From assembly GCF_000003815.2 (NCBI RefSeq), contig NC_049987.1, positions 3,396,794 to 3,428,285 on the forward strand: a stretch of DNA of 31,492 nt, in the 5' to 3' direction. Each line of letters begins with the position of its first letter. Position 1 is the stretch's first letter. Shown here piece by piece: positions 1-11,879 of this stretch. The notes beneath the pieces were generated by a model. The model searched no databases. It saw nothing but the letters and a program-made list of their open reading frames with translations, and was not told where the DNA came from. Origin of the DNA: Branchiostoma floridae (Eukaryota > Chordata > Leptocardii > Amphioxiformes > Branchiostomatidae). A program made the position numbers and the translations under genes.

Positions 1-295
1 GACATCAAACATCCTAGTCAAGTCGTTATTCAAGGACAAATTTAAAGGTCAACAGGTAGAATGTGTTTTATTTTTAAATGCCAACGATGGTGAAGAGAAG
101 AGAAATCAGTAGTTATCACTAAAACTCTGAATGCCCGGTGTATTCCACGTGGAATAAAGTAAAGAAACGTAAAGCGGTCCGTCGTATCTCAGTGAGAACG
201 CATTATTGCGCTGTTTCGTAAGGCCACTTCAAGTAAATTTAATGGTTGACATCCTAATCAGAGTGTAAAATTAATGGATAGGGCGAAAAAACACA
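1..295. other. Unannotated AT-rich DNA
   Basis: No open frame of useful length, RNA gene or repeat is recognised here. The one structured site is a perfect 16-bp palindrome at 141-156 centred on CACGTG, listed separately. Confidence 0.5.
141..156. promoter_or_regulatory. 16-bp palindrome with E-box core CACGTG
   Basis: TATTCCACGTGGAATA reads the same on both strands. CACGTG is the E-box bound by bHLH-Zip factors such as MYC/MAX, USF and CLOCK-type dimers, and the symmetric flanks give a full dyad. Binding is an inference; no nearby gene is visible. Confidence 0.25.
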
Positions 296-710
296 AGATG
301 GGTTAAAAAAACAAGATGGCTAATTTTTTTTAAATAGAGACTATAAACATCGTAACAAGATTTGAAGTGACAAAACGTGGCATCAGAACTAACAAGGCAT
401 TCATTCTTGTGAAGTGAACTAGTGCAGTAAAGGTGACACTAGTGTGGTACACTGGTATAACTTTCCATGCTGGCAACTACATTCATGGCTTCCATATTGG
501 TGGCACTTTTACAACTATCCAACAAGTTTCACTTCTGCAACTACAGTCATAGCTACCTCCCTAGTGTCACTTCTACAAGTATGATTATTAGGCTACAACA
601 CAACATGCTTGCCTATTTTCGTCTATTTTCGTCTATTTTACCATCCCCGAAGAGGAAAAAAACCTTAAGTTTGTCGTCCATAAAATTTACTCACTGTGGC
701 CTAAGCGAGA
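296..710 (+). repeat. Dispersed repeat R1, copy 1 (uninterrupted)
   Basis: This ~0.4 kb block matches 4636-4748 plus 5707-6045 by eye along its whole length. Shared landmarks, in order, are an A-run followed by AGATGGCT, a CTAACAAGGCATT box, ACTAGTG, a GGCAAC-CA-TCATGGCTTC box, ACTTCTGCAACTACAGTCAT, a CTAGTGT-ACTTC box, and CCATAAAAT near the end. Point differences are scattered, so the copies are old. The 87-codon open frame at 467-730 lies inside the repeat, is not preserved in copy 2 and has no recognisable domain, so I do not call it a gene. I do not know the repeat class. Its main use is as an 'empty site' showing what copy 2 looked like before element A landed. Confidence 0.75.
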
Positions 711-3212
711 AATATAATGTTGCCTTGTAATGGCTCCTATGTTTAGTCAAGCGTAGGTTACCCTACTGTTCTCAATAAGTGTGCCAAGTTCTTTTACCTC
801 AGAGTTTGACCCTTGGCAAGCTTTGCGCCCCCATCCGAAATGATAGATGCAATCCCTTACAGAATGCCTGATCTGGGGTAGGCGCTATTGGGCATTTCTA
901 GAATTAAACACATGTCCACTGATCTGCGAAATATGATGCAGGAGGTCATGCAGCAGTGCTGCGTTACCGGTTAAGCCATGGAGACATGTAAAAATCCACT
1001 ATGCCCATCTCCAACCAGATCCTACAATGGCATTAGTGTGTACCAAACTGGCCAAGGAGTGTAGTCATCCAAAAGGTGTCTATTTGCCTTGTAGCGAAAC
1101 ACATTCCTTAGCCGGCTTAACTCCTCTGCCAGCTTTTGATACTATCTAATGCTACCGTAGGATCTGCTTGGAAAATACTATTCCCATGGGTCTTAACAAT
1201 GTACAAGATTTAAAAGTCATATATATTTCAATTTAGCTGCCAGGCAATTCAGTGCCCGCGCAATTAACCTGAACGTTGTAAAAATACCCATGTACCAGAT
1301 AGCCTGGCGACCTTTTGAACCCATGCGTATAATTCTCTATAAATACGCAAGTAACCTCTAGCCTAAGCCATAGAACCGTGACATGCGGAACATTATGTTA
1401 GACTTTCAATATCACATTTTTCTTTCTCATCATGGATTATCATGACCTACATTTATGAATGTGACCAACTTTAACTTCACGAGCCACAGTTGCAGGTTTT
1501 ATTTTTAATATCATCATGAATATGAGTATTCACTTTTACTTTCGCTTTTAAACTAAGACGTCCTAAAAGTAATATGATGAATTTATACGCAGGTGTTCTT
1601 TATACGTTTTTATTGAAATGTTTCAATTCTCTGGATACTACTTTATACTGTCTTAGTTTTAATGACTTACTTGATTTTCGTTATTCTGAAATATAAAACA
1701 ATATTACTGCCTTATGTTATACTCTCTGCAGCATAATTTTTAATCATAATAACTGTATCAATCACAAACAACTTGAAAGCAAAATCATAATCTAAATACA
1801 ATCTCTACATATGATTCTGAAAGCATTAATCATAACGTCGATAAAATTGCAAGTGCGTATGATTTCAATTTCGTAAAATCATTTAAGGAATTACAAAGGA
1901 TTTTACATGAACTAAAATTTAAGTTCGTTGAAGTTCTATCTGATAGATTTACCTATAGAGCTTTTCCAAGTGACGTCATAGGGTCTCGATCATAACGTTG
2001 AACGCACCTTTTTGTAATTTCAGTAAATAGTAGCTCAAAATTTATCGGAGGTCCAAAGATCGTCTAACCATCTTGAGGAAACAATATTAAGTATGAACAG
2101 CGAAGAGAAAGCAAGAAGAATTATTTTGATTTGCCCTTGAGATTTAAAAAAAGCAATGCAAGCTTGAGCATCATCATTGAGAATGTAACTGTGGACACCA
2201 ACATACAAGATGGCAGTCAGAATGTATAAGTATGTAATCTATCCATGTAAAATCCATACTTTACCCGGCGCAGTATTTCTCGTTTCCAGCACACGTTCAA
2301 AAGATTGCGAAGTCTATGCGAAGATTAATGCCAATATAAAAAGCGCATTTTGACTATACACCGGGGCAAAACCACATAAAAGCCTACGAGGACCTGGGTA
2401 ATACAAAGCATAATAAGGGTCTCCACTCATTTTACAGCTTTTACTGTGGCCAGTTAAACTTTGTGGCCACTTCAAGTGAAACCTATCTGCGATACAGCCA
2501 TTTAGATTCGCCGTAAAATCACAATTGCATTCTGCTTAATTCCGCAGTTACTCGTTACTTCTGACCTGTCCATGAACCACGACGACGACGACGTAGCCCG
2601 AGGCATTTAACACCACAATATTGAACGACGTGGTAATTATTTTCTGCCCGTAAAATTTCATCTTATCAGGACTTGTTTTAGGTTCATCCTTCTTAGTTCA
2701 TAAATGGCTACATTAGCCGTTATGTGTTGTTTTAGTGGAAGGTATAAAATGTAAGCAATAAACGCGGGAGTATAAAAAGGCCAAAGTACCATCAAGGGTA
2801 TGGAATGGTGATTAAGAATGTTATTGGTAATGAAACATGACATATCACCTCGTTCCTAGTCGGTCTGCTTATTGAAGTTTCCATTTCAAGGTCTTTGATA
2901 ACGCGTGTCCCTTATTAGTATTCATGTATGCAGCGCTAAGAAACCGTTACGTCTGCAATGTGTACCCGGTAATGACATCATTGAGAAATCGAGACGAAAA
3001 TTGGTTGGTGCTTAAGGTGTCTATCGACTATTTGATTTGAATGACCATACATAAAACGCGATAGAGTCTACTAGCACGACGAAATTCATTGATTAAACGA
3101 TGGTAAGCAATCGCTTTCTTCTACGTTACTCCGTGTTTCCTAAAGTGACGACAACTCACTAATATGGAAAGGTATAAAACATCTCTAGAGATTGTAATTA
3201 CACATATAAGAT
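711..3212. other. Gene-free stretch, no recognised feature
   Basis: AT-rich DNA with only short, chance-like open frames. Small items seen: a perfect cAMP-response palindrome TGACGTCA at 1971-1978, a short GAC run near 2580-2594, and a TATA-like TATAAAAAG in a GC-flanked context near 2771 on the plus strand with no open frame or other core-promoter sign downstream. None supports a gene. Confidence 0.5.
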
Positions 3213-3275
3213 CATGTTGATTCGATAATATGGATGACATGCAACAATTTTCGACCGTTTGAGAAAAATGTACCC
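3213..3275 (+). repeat. Fragment of the inverted-repeat family also at 18270-18616
   Basis: The 28 bases at 3213-3240 (CATGTTGATT through TGGATGACAT) match 18272-18299 at 26 of 28 positions. The bases that follow (ATTTTCGACCGTTTGAG) resemble the reverse complement of the right arm at 18540-18587, which has AATTTTTGGCCGTTTAA. No opposing arm is found within several hundred bases, so this is a solo or decayed end rather than a complete foldback element. Confidence 0.55.
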
Positions 3276-4635
3276 ACCGTACACTAAAGCAATTGCAAGC
3301 AAACAGATATATGTCATATATTGCAAACACTACCCATATCTGAAAACGGCTAAGATGTCGACGAATGCAATTCCAAATTCAAAGAAAAGTAAACTTAAAA
3401 ATAGCCTAAGCTAAAGAGATGCAACATTTAGGTACATCAAATAGTTAAGCTTAAATAAGGGTTATCATACAATTGATCAACATGGCATAAGGTGTATTTC
3501 TAACTCTTCCAAAGGAAGCTAACTCTGTTTAATCTAAATGCGTATAATGATACTCAGCTGGTTCCCAACCATATATTAATAGACAGAGTTGGCATAACAC
3601 ACCAACCTTTGGGGCACAGACTCCCAATGCAGTCTCTCATTATAAAAACATGTAAGAAAAGGGCTCTCAAAAGTCACCTACCTGAGGTTTAGTCTGTTGT
3701 AAACTTACATTGGTAGCAAAGTCTGACTTCTATATTGTCTGTCTAGGAAGTTTTGGTCACTTCCGTACGGTGCAAAGGTCAACACAGCAGCATAACGAAC
3801 TCTGGTGGTGACCTTTGACCTACTCAGGGAGGACAGTCAGCAAAACTTATATTTAGACTGCCAGGGACACCCCAAACATAGCTAAAAGCCTAGTGTTTTT
3901 AACAAAATAAAATACCCAAAACCCTTACCTGTTATTTCCAGCTCAAAAATGCCAACATTTTCCAAGGAAAAGGCTGCTTTTAACCAATCAAGTTGCCTAA
4001 TCAGACTGGGGAATGTTGACCTTTCATCTTCTCTCGACCAGGACTGGGCAGGGGGCGATATTGGCTTCCGATAACCTTAAACCCCTTACTGACGTCACAC
4101 GTTTAGGCAAGACTCTTGAAGTCTGGGTTTAATTTCCTTTATTTTTTAATTTTCATTTAAGACCACTTCAGTACCCCCCACAACGTAATTTATACCAAAT
4201 CAGCATATCTTCGATTCAACGCTAAAAAAAGCTCTTTTACTTTGACAGATGATCGCTCATCTTTCAATATTAGTATTCATATCACGGCTCTTAATAAGGG
4301 TGAAATTGGGCTGCGAGCTGATTGGACATGGATGGAGGCACTGACAGGTCATTAACGCAAAGGACAAAGCACGCGATGCAATTAGATACCGCTGATAAAG
4401 AACCTTGATTGTTCATTCATCGGAGCGTGCCGCAGATAGCGTTACAGCAGCGACAGGAGTGTGGGGCTTTAATTGCAAAATGGAAGATAGATTTTGTATT
4501 CAGGACTTCATTCACCACGTTTTAAGGCCGGCGGTAGTGCTACAAATTATTCAGGCTCGGAGCAAACCGAATTACTTTTATAGTGACAATTCGTAGAGAA
4601 AGTAATACCTTCACGGCAAGTGAAAGAGAAAGAGG
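3276..4635. other. Gene-free stretch with possible regulatory motifs
   Basis: No coding or RNA gene is seen. The stretch holds a perfect DR1 nuclear-receptor element at 3809-3821, a TGACGTCA palindrome at 4090-4097, and, from 4160 to 4400, a cluster of TGACAG and TGATTG-type motifs of the kind bound by TALE homeodomain proteins. Any regulatory role is inference. Confidence 0.4.
3809..3821 (-). promoter_or_regulatory. Perfect DR1 nuclear-receptor site
   Basis: On the minus strand this reads AGGTCA-A-AGGTCA, an exact direct repeat with 1-base spacing, the consensus bound by HNF4, RXR homodimers and RXR heterodimers of the PPAR/COUP-TF type. A further half-site (AAGGTCA, plus strand) lies ~30 bp to the left at 3774-3780. 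The match is seen in the sequence; occupancy is not known, and this could be chance in 31 kb. Confidence 0.3.
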
Positions 4636-4780
4636 TGGTTGAAAAAAAAAAAAAAACAGATGGCTTCATTTTCAAAATAGACACCTGAAACCTTGTAGCA
4701 ATAAGTAGCGGGACAAAACATGGCATTACAGCTAACAAGGCATTTATTACCTTCGCCAAGAAGGTTATGTTTTCGGTAGC

Positions 4781-4784
4781 GTGT

Positions 4785-4853
<69 letters not shown>

Positions 4854-4858
4854 TGTGT
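4781..4858. repeat. (GT)n microsatellite
   Basis: An almost pure GT tract of ~78 bp, with interruptions near 4791 and 4850, lies just inside the left end of element A. In this family the same position normally holds a T/G-rich stretch, so the microsatellite probably grew from it after insertion. Confidence 0.95.
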
Positions 4859-5214
4859 AGAAGACCACCATAACTGGAGAACGCCTGAGTGGCTTGTATT
4901 GATATTTGGTATGTGGGTAGGTCTCGAGACCTCGAAACGATTAGATTTTGGGCCTCCTAGTGACTTGTTACGGTACTGCAGCGGACCTTCCGGGTTTGAT
5001 ATCTCGAGTTCTGAACATGCTGTGGTCATGATTTTTGAGTGGTAGACAGCTCTTGATGTTGAGAGTAAGTGGTTTGGGCCCCCTAGCGGCTTGTTTTGGA
5101 ACTGCAGGGCAGGTTTAGTGTCAGGCTTTAAAAGGGAATAACTCAAGAAGGGGTTAACGGATTGTTATGATTTTTGGTATGTAGATAGCTTTAGTGATGC
5201 TCCATATAATGACA

Positions 5215-5629
5215 TATTAATTATGCAAATTGGTATCTAATTTGCATGATTAATTAGGAAATTGTGTTAACACGCTCAGTTCCATTATAGGACCATTGCA
5301 ACATGTGACATTTGTAACTGAGAAGGAGTAGAATATTGATTGATATGTATATTATGCAAAAGAAATACCTAATTTGCGTAATTAATGAGAAAATGCTATC
5401 ATTTCATTGTGGTAAATGACGGGAACTTCTTACTTGTAGCATCTGGAAGTTATGTACAGATGAACATCGTTGAACATTAATTATGCAAATGATATCCTCA
5501 TTTACATAAATTATCAGAAAATGTGATAAAGCCTTATTTCTTAACATAGATTGTGTACGTTTGTTGTCTGGTGGAGAAGATGATTAGCTGATATAATTTA
5601 TGCAAATTAAAACCTTATTTGCATAATTA
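5215..5629. repeat. Four octamer dyads at regular spacing inside element A
   Basis: Each unit is ATGCAAAT or a one-base variant, a short spacer, then ATTTGCAT or a variant, giving a small stem. Left halves start at 5223, 5354, 5483 and 5600; right halves start at 5240, 5372, 5500 and 5617. Units are 131, 129 and 117 bp apart and are followed by AATTA-type flanks. ATGCAAAT is the POU-domain octamer. The layout says element A grew by tandem duplication of a ~130-bp module; whether POU factors bind is unknown. Confidence 0.7.
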
Positions 5630-6045
5630 CTGACGAACACAATTAATACAGCAGTTGCAAAGCCAGAATTATTTGGCGAAGGTATGGGGTCGTGGAACTC
5701 TAGTTCCTTTTGGCTTTAGTCAAGACATGCACTAGTGTATTTAAGGTCATTTAGTGTGGAAAACTGGTATTACCTAGTAATACCAAGTTGGCAACCACAC
5801 TCATGGCTTCAATATTAGTGCCACTTTTAACAGCTGTTCCTAGTTTGTTTTTTTACTTCTGCAACTACAGTCATTGCATCCTATCTAGTGTTACTTCAAA
5901 GGGTACAATCATTAGGCTTTAACACAACATATTAACTCATTATGGCATTTTTTCATCATTTCCCCTTTGAAATCAGGAGAATCTTAATTAATTTATGAGC
6001 GCCCTGACTCCATCCATAAAATCTACCTGATGTGGCATATAGTTC

Positions 6046-9000
6046 AAGAACTTGTTATTTGTTATAAACACCTCGGGCCCAGAGAAAAAATGATAATCAT
6101 AAAAGTCACATGAGGTCCTACGGATTGAGCAGACAGATTGCATCGTTTGATTTACTTAGGCTCTGTATAAAGTTTAATTCGATCGAATCCATGACTGCAA
6201 GACATAATTGATGCAAGCTTATTCCTACCGAACTGATTTGGTACATCGCCGTGCCACTGTGACCACCCCGACATTAAAATGTGATGAATCGTCCCAGGCT
6301 CCGGGACTTACTGTGATTAACATCGACACTGCTCTAGAGGGTCACATAAGGAGAAAACGGTAATTGCGAAGAATTTTTTTTCCCATGCTTGTTTGAAAAA
6401 TGTCGTAGGGATGTGCTACACACTTAACGTGCCAAAACTCATCTACTTTTCCATTTGGTTTTGTCCTCAAAGCCTGTATTGAATGTCCCTCTAGAGCGTG
6501 GTATATGGAAGACATATAGAGCATTTACGGTTACACGGGAGTTGTCAAGGCTTGCAAACGGACGCATCTTTGTCTCAACTATGCTGTAAGAACGTTTTCT
6601 ACTTAGCCAAAGTTACTTCAGAAGTCATGTTTAAAGACAACCTAAGATAATCCAAGCAATATTAGATCGTTGAAAGTGGAAATAATCTTGATAAGGTAAT
6701 CTGTATAATATTGACATTTTATGTACTAATTTAGCACATTTACATCATTATTTCAAAAATTGAGCCGTTAAAAGCGGCGCACAAACAAGTCACACGATGA
6801 TTCCTGATCAAGGTCTAAACTAGGGCGTTCCAATAATAAGGAGTATCCTAGTGCGACTTGAGAATTCAAATGAAGATGCTTCAATTTGCAATCTAGATTA
6901 TACATATTGAGTTCTACATACCTTAGTTATGACGCTCTTTTTATTTTGTACTTTCTTTAGTTGTTCTTATCGAAAGTTTTTAAAAAGCTGTGGGGAGGCA
7001 ACAACCCAAGAGCAGTCAATCAACAAAAATTACGACCACAACATGTCCGAAACACGAGATAAATACAGGTTACAAGTTAAGTATAAGTCCTTGTCATAGA
7101 TCTGAGGCAAACATACAGCAATTAAAGGATGTTCTCACGTTAGCCGGCAAATTATTTGCAAACCCTACATAATCATACTAAGAGAAGGCGTTCCCTTGAC
7201 ACTTTCTGTTTTAGCTTGATAAATCTCATTAAAAAAAGCTTTCAGAACAGGTTGGAAATGAATAATGGATACAATGCTTGGTTAGAAATTACCGAGAGAA
7301 GGAAACTAGTTTCTTTTAACACTCGCATGGACCCCCTACGGAAAATATTGCCTGCGTTTCTCAGTTGGCATTACGCATGATTTGTTGCTTTGATAATGTT
7401 TCATGGCATGTGCAGATTTGAAATAAAAGCAGGACCCCAGGATGATCCGTCATCATTGCCCTAAGGTGCTTTTACCGTATATTGTAAAGCCTCGGCCAAA
7501 TCAAACAGGATTCTTAATAGTCAACTCAGCGTGACAGGGATGAAGCTTTAATACCACCGCGGAGGAACTTATCCTTCCCCCCAGCAGCCTCCATATGGAA
7601 GCCTAACTTGTCGTTCTACAGCGAATAATAAATTAGGCCCTTAATGTTCTTTTTTTCTTGCATTTCGTGTATTCATTTCTCTTTCTTTATTTTCTAAAAG
7701 ATCCAAATGCATTTTGGATGATTACAAATTATTCTAGAATACTATTTAAGGCACAAAGAATAGAGTTTCATATAGAAAAGCTATATTGACATGTACGTTT
7801 TATAAAGCAGCATGGATAATGTGGCGCTCGAAACATATTTTAACAGGACCACTAGCAAAATAAAATTAATTGATAAACACAGCATAACTGGTCTGCATGC
7901 ACCTCACATTACTATCAATAGTGATGTCTTAGTAACAAACTGCATAGTTTTGAAATAGCTATACTCCTATAGCTAGTAATACATGTTGACCACAAACAAA
8001 ATATGTAATGTGTTGAAAACTGCACATTTGGTTAGGGTCTGAATATCGAGAATGGGCTCCCACTCGGACTCACTGCAGACTTTCCTGCATCTTTTTTACA
8101 GAGCTGTGCCCATTTTGGAAAAAAGCATTAGACTTTTTAAGATGTTTTCCGACGAAGTCACGGGATGATATTTTACCAAGATGTCCGAAATATAAGGCGA
8201 CAGCTCGAACTATATATTTGAAAGTTAACACCAACGTCTCAAAAACATGGAGTGAGTTCTATACCTTTATAACCATTCTTCTTAGTAAATACTCGAGGGA
8301 AGGATATGGTGGGATTAAAATCTCATTACATTCGTGCGGAATAAATTGAAGAGAAGCTCTGATAGATGCCAGGCGTGTCCCATGAGTTGGCCGGCCATAT
8401 GGCAGCCCTGATTACCATTAGTTAGCGGAACGGATGGCTGGGGAGAATTTCGGTTGGCACATTCCGTGTGAACCATGAAATTTACCCGAATTGTGTGTGG
8501 CATGAAATCCAATCTCTTGTCGATGATGCTTAACGAAGTAGCTTGCCTATTATATTATGATGAATATAGGTGCAATCACATGATTTACCTCGTCTCTTAG
8601 TCGTCAGGTTTATCGATATCAATCAATCAATCAATCGTTCGCTTGCATATATGCGATATCATCAAGTATCAAAAAATATCATCAAGTTCCTTGACATGAA
8701 AAAGTCTATCATAAATTCTAAGTATATGTATATGTATAAATGTAGACTTTTCCCTAAAACGCATAAAACGTCCGTTCGCCCTTAGGCGTATGTTTGGAAG
8801 TGCTATTCAAATGTTTTAATAGTTATTCCGTGACATTGATGATATACATCTGTCTTAGTCTTTTTAGGTTGACGTCAGTTTGTGCAAAAATTAGACATTA
8901 ATTTTTTTCATAAATGATGCTAATGAGCAGAAATTACTCACACCTCAACACCTCACAACAACCCACTTACAATAAAAAATCAATATTTAGTCTAAATTCG

Positions 9001-9573
9001 CCGAAAAAAAATATGGAAAGAAAATACTACGGACCAAAACATCGTTTTGACCCTGTTAGATCATTTCTGTCCCAAAAAAAATGTTATTTTTATGTGAGAT
9101 AACATCAAACGTGAATAGACAACACTGAATTCCACGGCTATAAAACTGTATTTCGCCGTAAGCAATTGAGCCCTTCAACGTAACGTAGTTTTCACATCGT
9201 AAAGCCGACATCAATATGACAATGCGACTCTCTCTCTCTCCTGAAATATGTTTGGCGCCTGTTGTCTTCATGACGTCTTTATTCTGAAATGTCGCCGGAA
9301 TGTATTTGAAAGTAGACAGCGGGGTAGGAGATAAAAACCACACAGGTGATGCTTAACAAAATGTCGTGACAGCTGATAACAAGGCCCCAGGGCTGAATGA
9401 CAGTCATATGATACCACATAACTAAGGACGCCTCCGCTCTCTCGTACTCTGCATCTAGGGTACTTTGCCCTGTGGTAGAGTGTCTGTACCCGTGGGAATA
9501 TCACCGCCCCTCTCTTTTGACAGCGCATAATGATTGCTGGCAAGGCGTGGCAACGTCTGTGGTGGTTAGTAGA
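6046..9573. other. Gene-free stretch, no recognised feature
   Basis: No convincing exon, RNA gene or dispersed element is seen in ~3.5 kb. Minor items: an 11-bp inverted repeat GCTCTAGAGGG at 6331-6341 and its complement at 6487-6497; a short TCAA tract near 8618-8636; an imperfect duplication of ATATCATCAAGT near 8655-8690; a TGACGTCA palindrome at 8870-8877; and a CT run at 9229-9240. Confidence 0.5.
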
Positions 9574-9805
9574 TGTTCCTTAAGATGCGATCCCACTGCA
9601 TTTGCGTCAAGCTTGCGTCACTGCGGGGTTTGAAAGACACTCATCGAATTTTAGAGGTAAAGAATGAATTTCTTACTTTTTGTGTATAGGTCATACGTTT
9701 ACGTATTGCGCAATATCTAAATTATGAAAATAAAATGACAAAATGGTGACACAGTGAACGAACCCCGCAATGACGCAAGCTTGACGCAAGTGCGGTGAGA
9801 GGGGG
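9574..9805. mobile_element. MITE (family M1), copy 1
   Basis: Long imperfect inverted arms flank a ~130-bp AT-rich core. The left arm (9588-9631) holds TTGCGTCAAGCTTGCGTCA and CTGCGGGGTTTG; the right arm (about 9762-9801) holds the complement, ending CGGTGAGAGG, with only a few mismatches. The core text (CGAATTTTAGAGGTAAAGAA and a TTTTGTGTAT box) matches the core of the element at 27861-28168. There is no open frame and no transposase, so it is non-autonomous. I cannot name the superfamily because no clear target-site duplication is visible. Confidence 0.75.
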
Positions 9806-11879
9806 CCTGCGCCTTTTCAGTCGAGGAAGCCGATAAGGCATAGAAAAAGATGAACGGTTTTCTGTTAAGGTCCCCAAAATTTAGTGTTTAGGATTCTTCC
9901 TTTTTTAAGATTTTGACCAAATGATTAAACAAATGCAGTTTAGGAATATAATACTAAAAGGCATGCATCAAGACGTGATTTTCCAGCATCGTATTCTGAT
10001 TATGCAGATACAGTACTCTGAAGGGAGTCAATAGTGGGCTTATTATGTCTTATAATATAATTGCAACTAAAATAAGGAGAACAATCGAGAAAGTTTTATC
10101 ACTTAGATGTCAATTGTCGTAAACAAGCGAGGTTCAGCGTTGTTGTTTTTTTTTTTGCTAGGAACGGTTTGTTCAATGTTCAATTTTGCCATAAACTTAG
10201 CCCACAATCCACCCCAACAATGTCAGTTGTATTGATATGGCCATACCGACAGTCTATGATTGATGAACTATCAATGTAGGATATTTCCAGTCCCATTACA
10301 TCAGGAGTTATCTATATACATCTCAATACATCCCTTAGCAAGGCTGCATCGATTCATGGCCTGGTTTCTTTGTCTTGCAATCAACTCCCTGGATTTATGC
10401 ACCAATAAAAACTCTTCAATTAGTCCGTGCCATGCCCGTGTCATTCATCACAGACCTGATTTGCTAGAGACTCAAGTTCGTTAGCCCGGTTTTCAGATTA
10501 CTTCGGAGCACAGTAATGAATTAATGGATGGATGAAGACCTTTATGATAAGGATCAATTGGTTTTACAAAGGCAAGATTGATAGGCAGTTCATTGCAGTT
10601 ACAATTAGATAGCGTAACGAAACTAAATTGTTTTACAAACCATCGTGTGTTAGTAAATCTAAAACTTTTATTAAAAATTTCTCTCTAACACTGCATTAGA
10701 ATTTTTTCAGGAATATTCTACTTGCAATTGATAACCTGATACTCATCGCAGTATTTGCAATAATGTTACGGTGAAATTGCTTTCATATTCAGAAGTCAGA
10801 TTGGAAGTGGCCCCTGTTGGCCCATTCCGCGATGATGAGTGAGCGCAGATCGCACATTTTGGCCGAAATGCCGGCCTATATATAAACCTTACAGACAGGA
10901 AATTGCCAGACGAGTTATAATCATAACTTAACTGTAGGATTTCAAAAATATGTTAAGGCTTGATGTCGTACTATATATGGTGAACTTCGCTGCATTTTCC
11001 TACTTTGATACTTCAAGAGAAAACCTAACGTTATCAGCAAGAAGCTACCTATTCATATAAGTACAGCTATATGCATGTAATGTTTAAACAAACATTCAGC
11101 GATAGATAACTACGTTTACAACGATTCGTAATGCATTTTTTGTTTTTTTTGAAAATATCTGAGGGGTTTTAGAATTACAAGGATATGGCATATTACGTCA
11201 TATTCAAAATAGTGAAATTGACAAGTGACCTTAAAAAGAAAATAGGTTGATTCATTTCCACCGTTTTTTAATTACACAAGCGATGAACATTTGATATTTA
11301 GAGTATCCCAGGTTCATTTATCACGTTTGTTTGTCAAGCGAAGGATAGAATTAAAGATAGTGTCACCATTTAATCCCTTGTTTTCCCAACGCAACAAATC
11401 AACATAGAGTGGGTTTGTTTATTTGATATATCTCCAGGCATCCGTGAGAGTCGTGAAAATATTAATAATCATCGAAATTCAATTACTTGCGCTCCTCTGA
11501 GTACTTCAATCCCACGACACATTAGAATATATCATATGTCCTGCGAAACACGAGCAAGCCGCCACTTATCACATGCGTGGTATCTTTTTCCGGAGACATG
11601 AAAAATATTAATAAAGATCATTGTAGATGATGTCGAATATCAATTCTAATATTAATGTAGAGGTACCTTGATCCTATCGTCCTTGGTTTCCATGTCCAAT
11701 ATGTTAGAGTTATCATCGTATCTACGCTTCGCCGTGGAGCTAAATGGGATTTTCTAACTAGGCGCCCCCGATTGCGATTTCTTGCCTTTTCTGCTTGAAA
11801 TTAAATCTCCCGTTTTCACGGTTCAGTCTAAAGTCCAATAAGCCTTGAAGCAGAAACGGTCAGAATATAACCGTGCGTT
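9806..11879. other. Gene-free stretch, no recognised feature
   Basis: AT-rich with several poly-T/poly-A runs (for example 10146-10157). A TATATATAAA-like box near 10875 follows a short GC-rich patch but no open frame follows it. Nothing else is supported. Confidence 0.45.

Larger units (their letters stand above)
4749..5706 (+). mobile_element. Foldback/MITE-like element A inserted in R1 copy 2
   Basis: The left end ACCTTCGCCAAG (4749) and right subterminal TTTGGCGAAGGT (5672-5683) are inverted repeats with a perfect 10-bp core. The left end continues AAGGTTATGTTTTCGGTAGCG and then a GT run; after the right inverted repeat comes GGAACTCTAGTT. Element B at 15636-16732 has the same plan (ACCTCCATGA hairpin, GGAGGTTATATTTTCTG, ending GAACTCTAGTT), so both belong to one broad family of non-autonomous elements. 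It encodes no transposase. Inside are two ~130-bp modules (a GGGCC-CCTAG box followed by CTTGTT, at 4950 and 5078) and four octamer dyads. No clean target-site duplication is visible. Open frames read through the GT run on either strand are low-complexity artefacts. Confidence 0.7.
4636..6045 (+). repeat. Dispersed repeat R1, copy 2, interrupted by element A
   Basis: The outer parts, 4636-4748 and 5707-6045, align in order with R1 copy 1 (296-710). The break falls just after the CTAACAAGGCATT box (4733-4745) and homology resumes around the ACTAGTG box near 5731. Everything between is a separate foldback element. This gives relative ages: R1 spread first, element A later. Confidence 0.75.

Noticed and set aside
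467-730. An 87-codon plus-strand frame
   Set aside because: It lies in repeat R1 and is broken in R1 copy 2.
2760-2800. TATA-box promoter (TATAAAAAG)
   Set aside because: No open frame, initiator or other core element downstream; such strings are frequent in AT-rich DNA.
4547-5146. A 199-codon minus-strand frame and its overlapping frames with Thr-His runs
   Set aside because: They read through the GT microsatellite and element A; the runs are simple translation of the repeat, and no domain is present.
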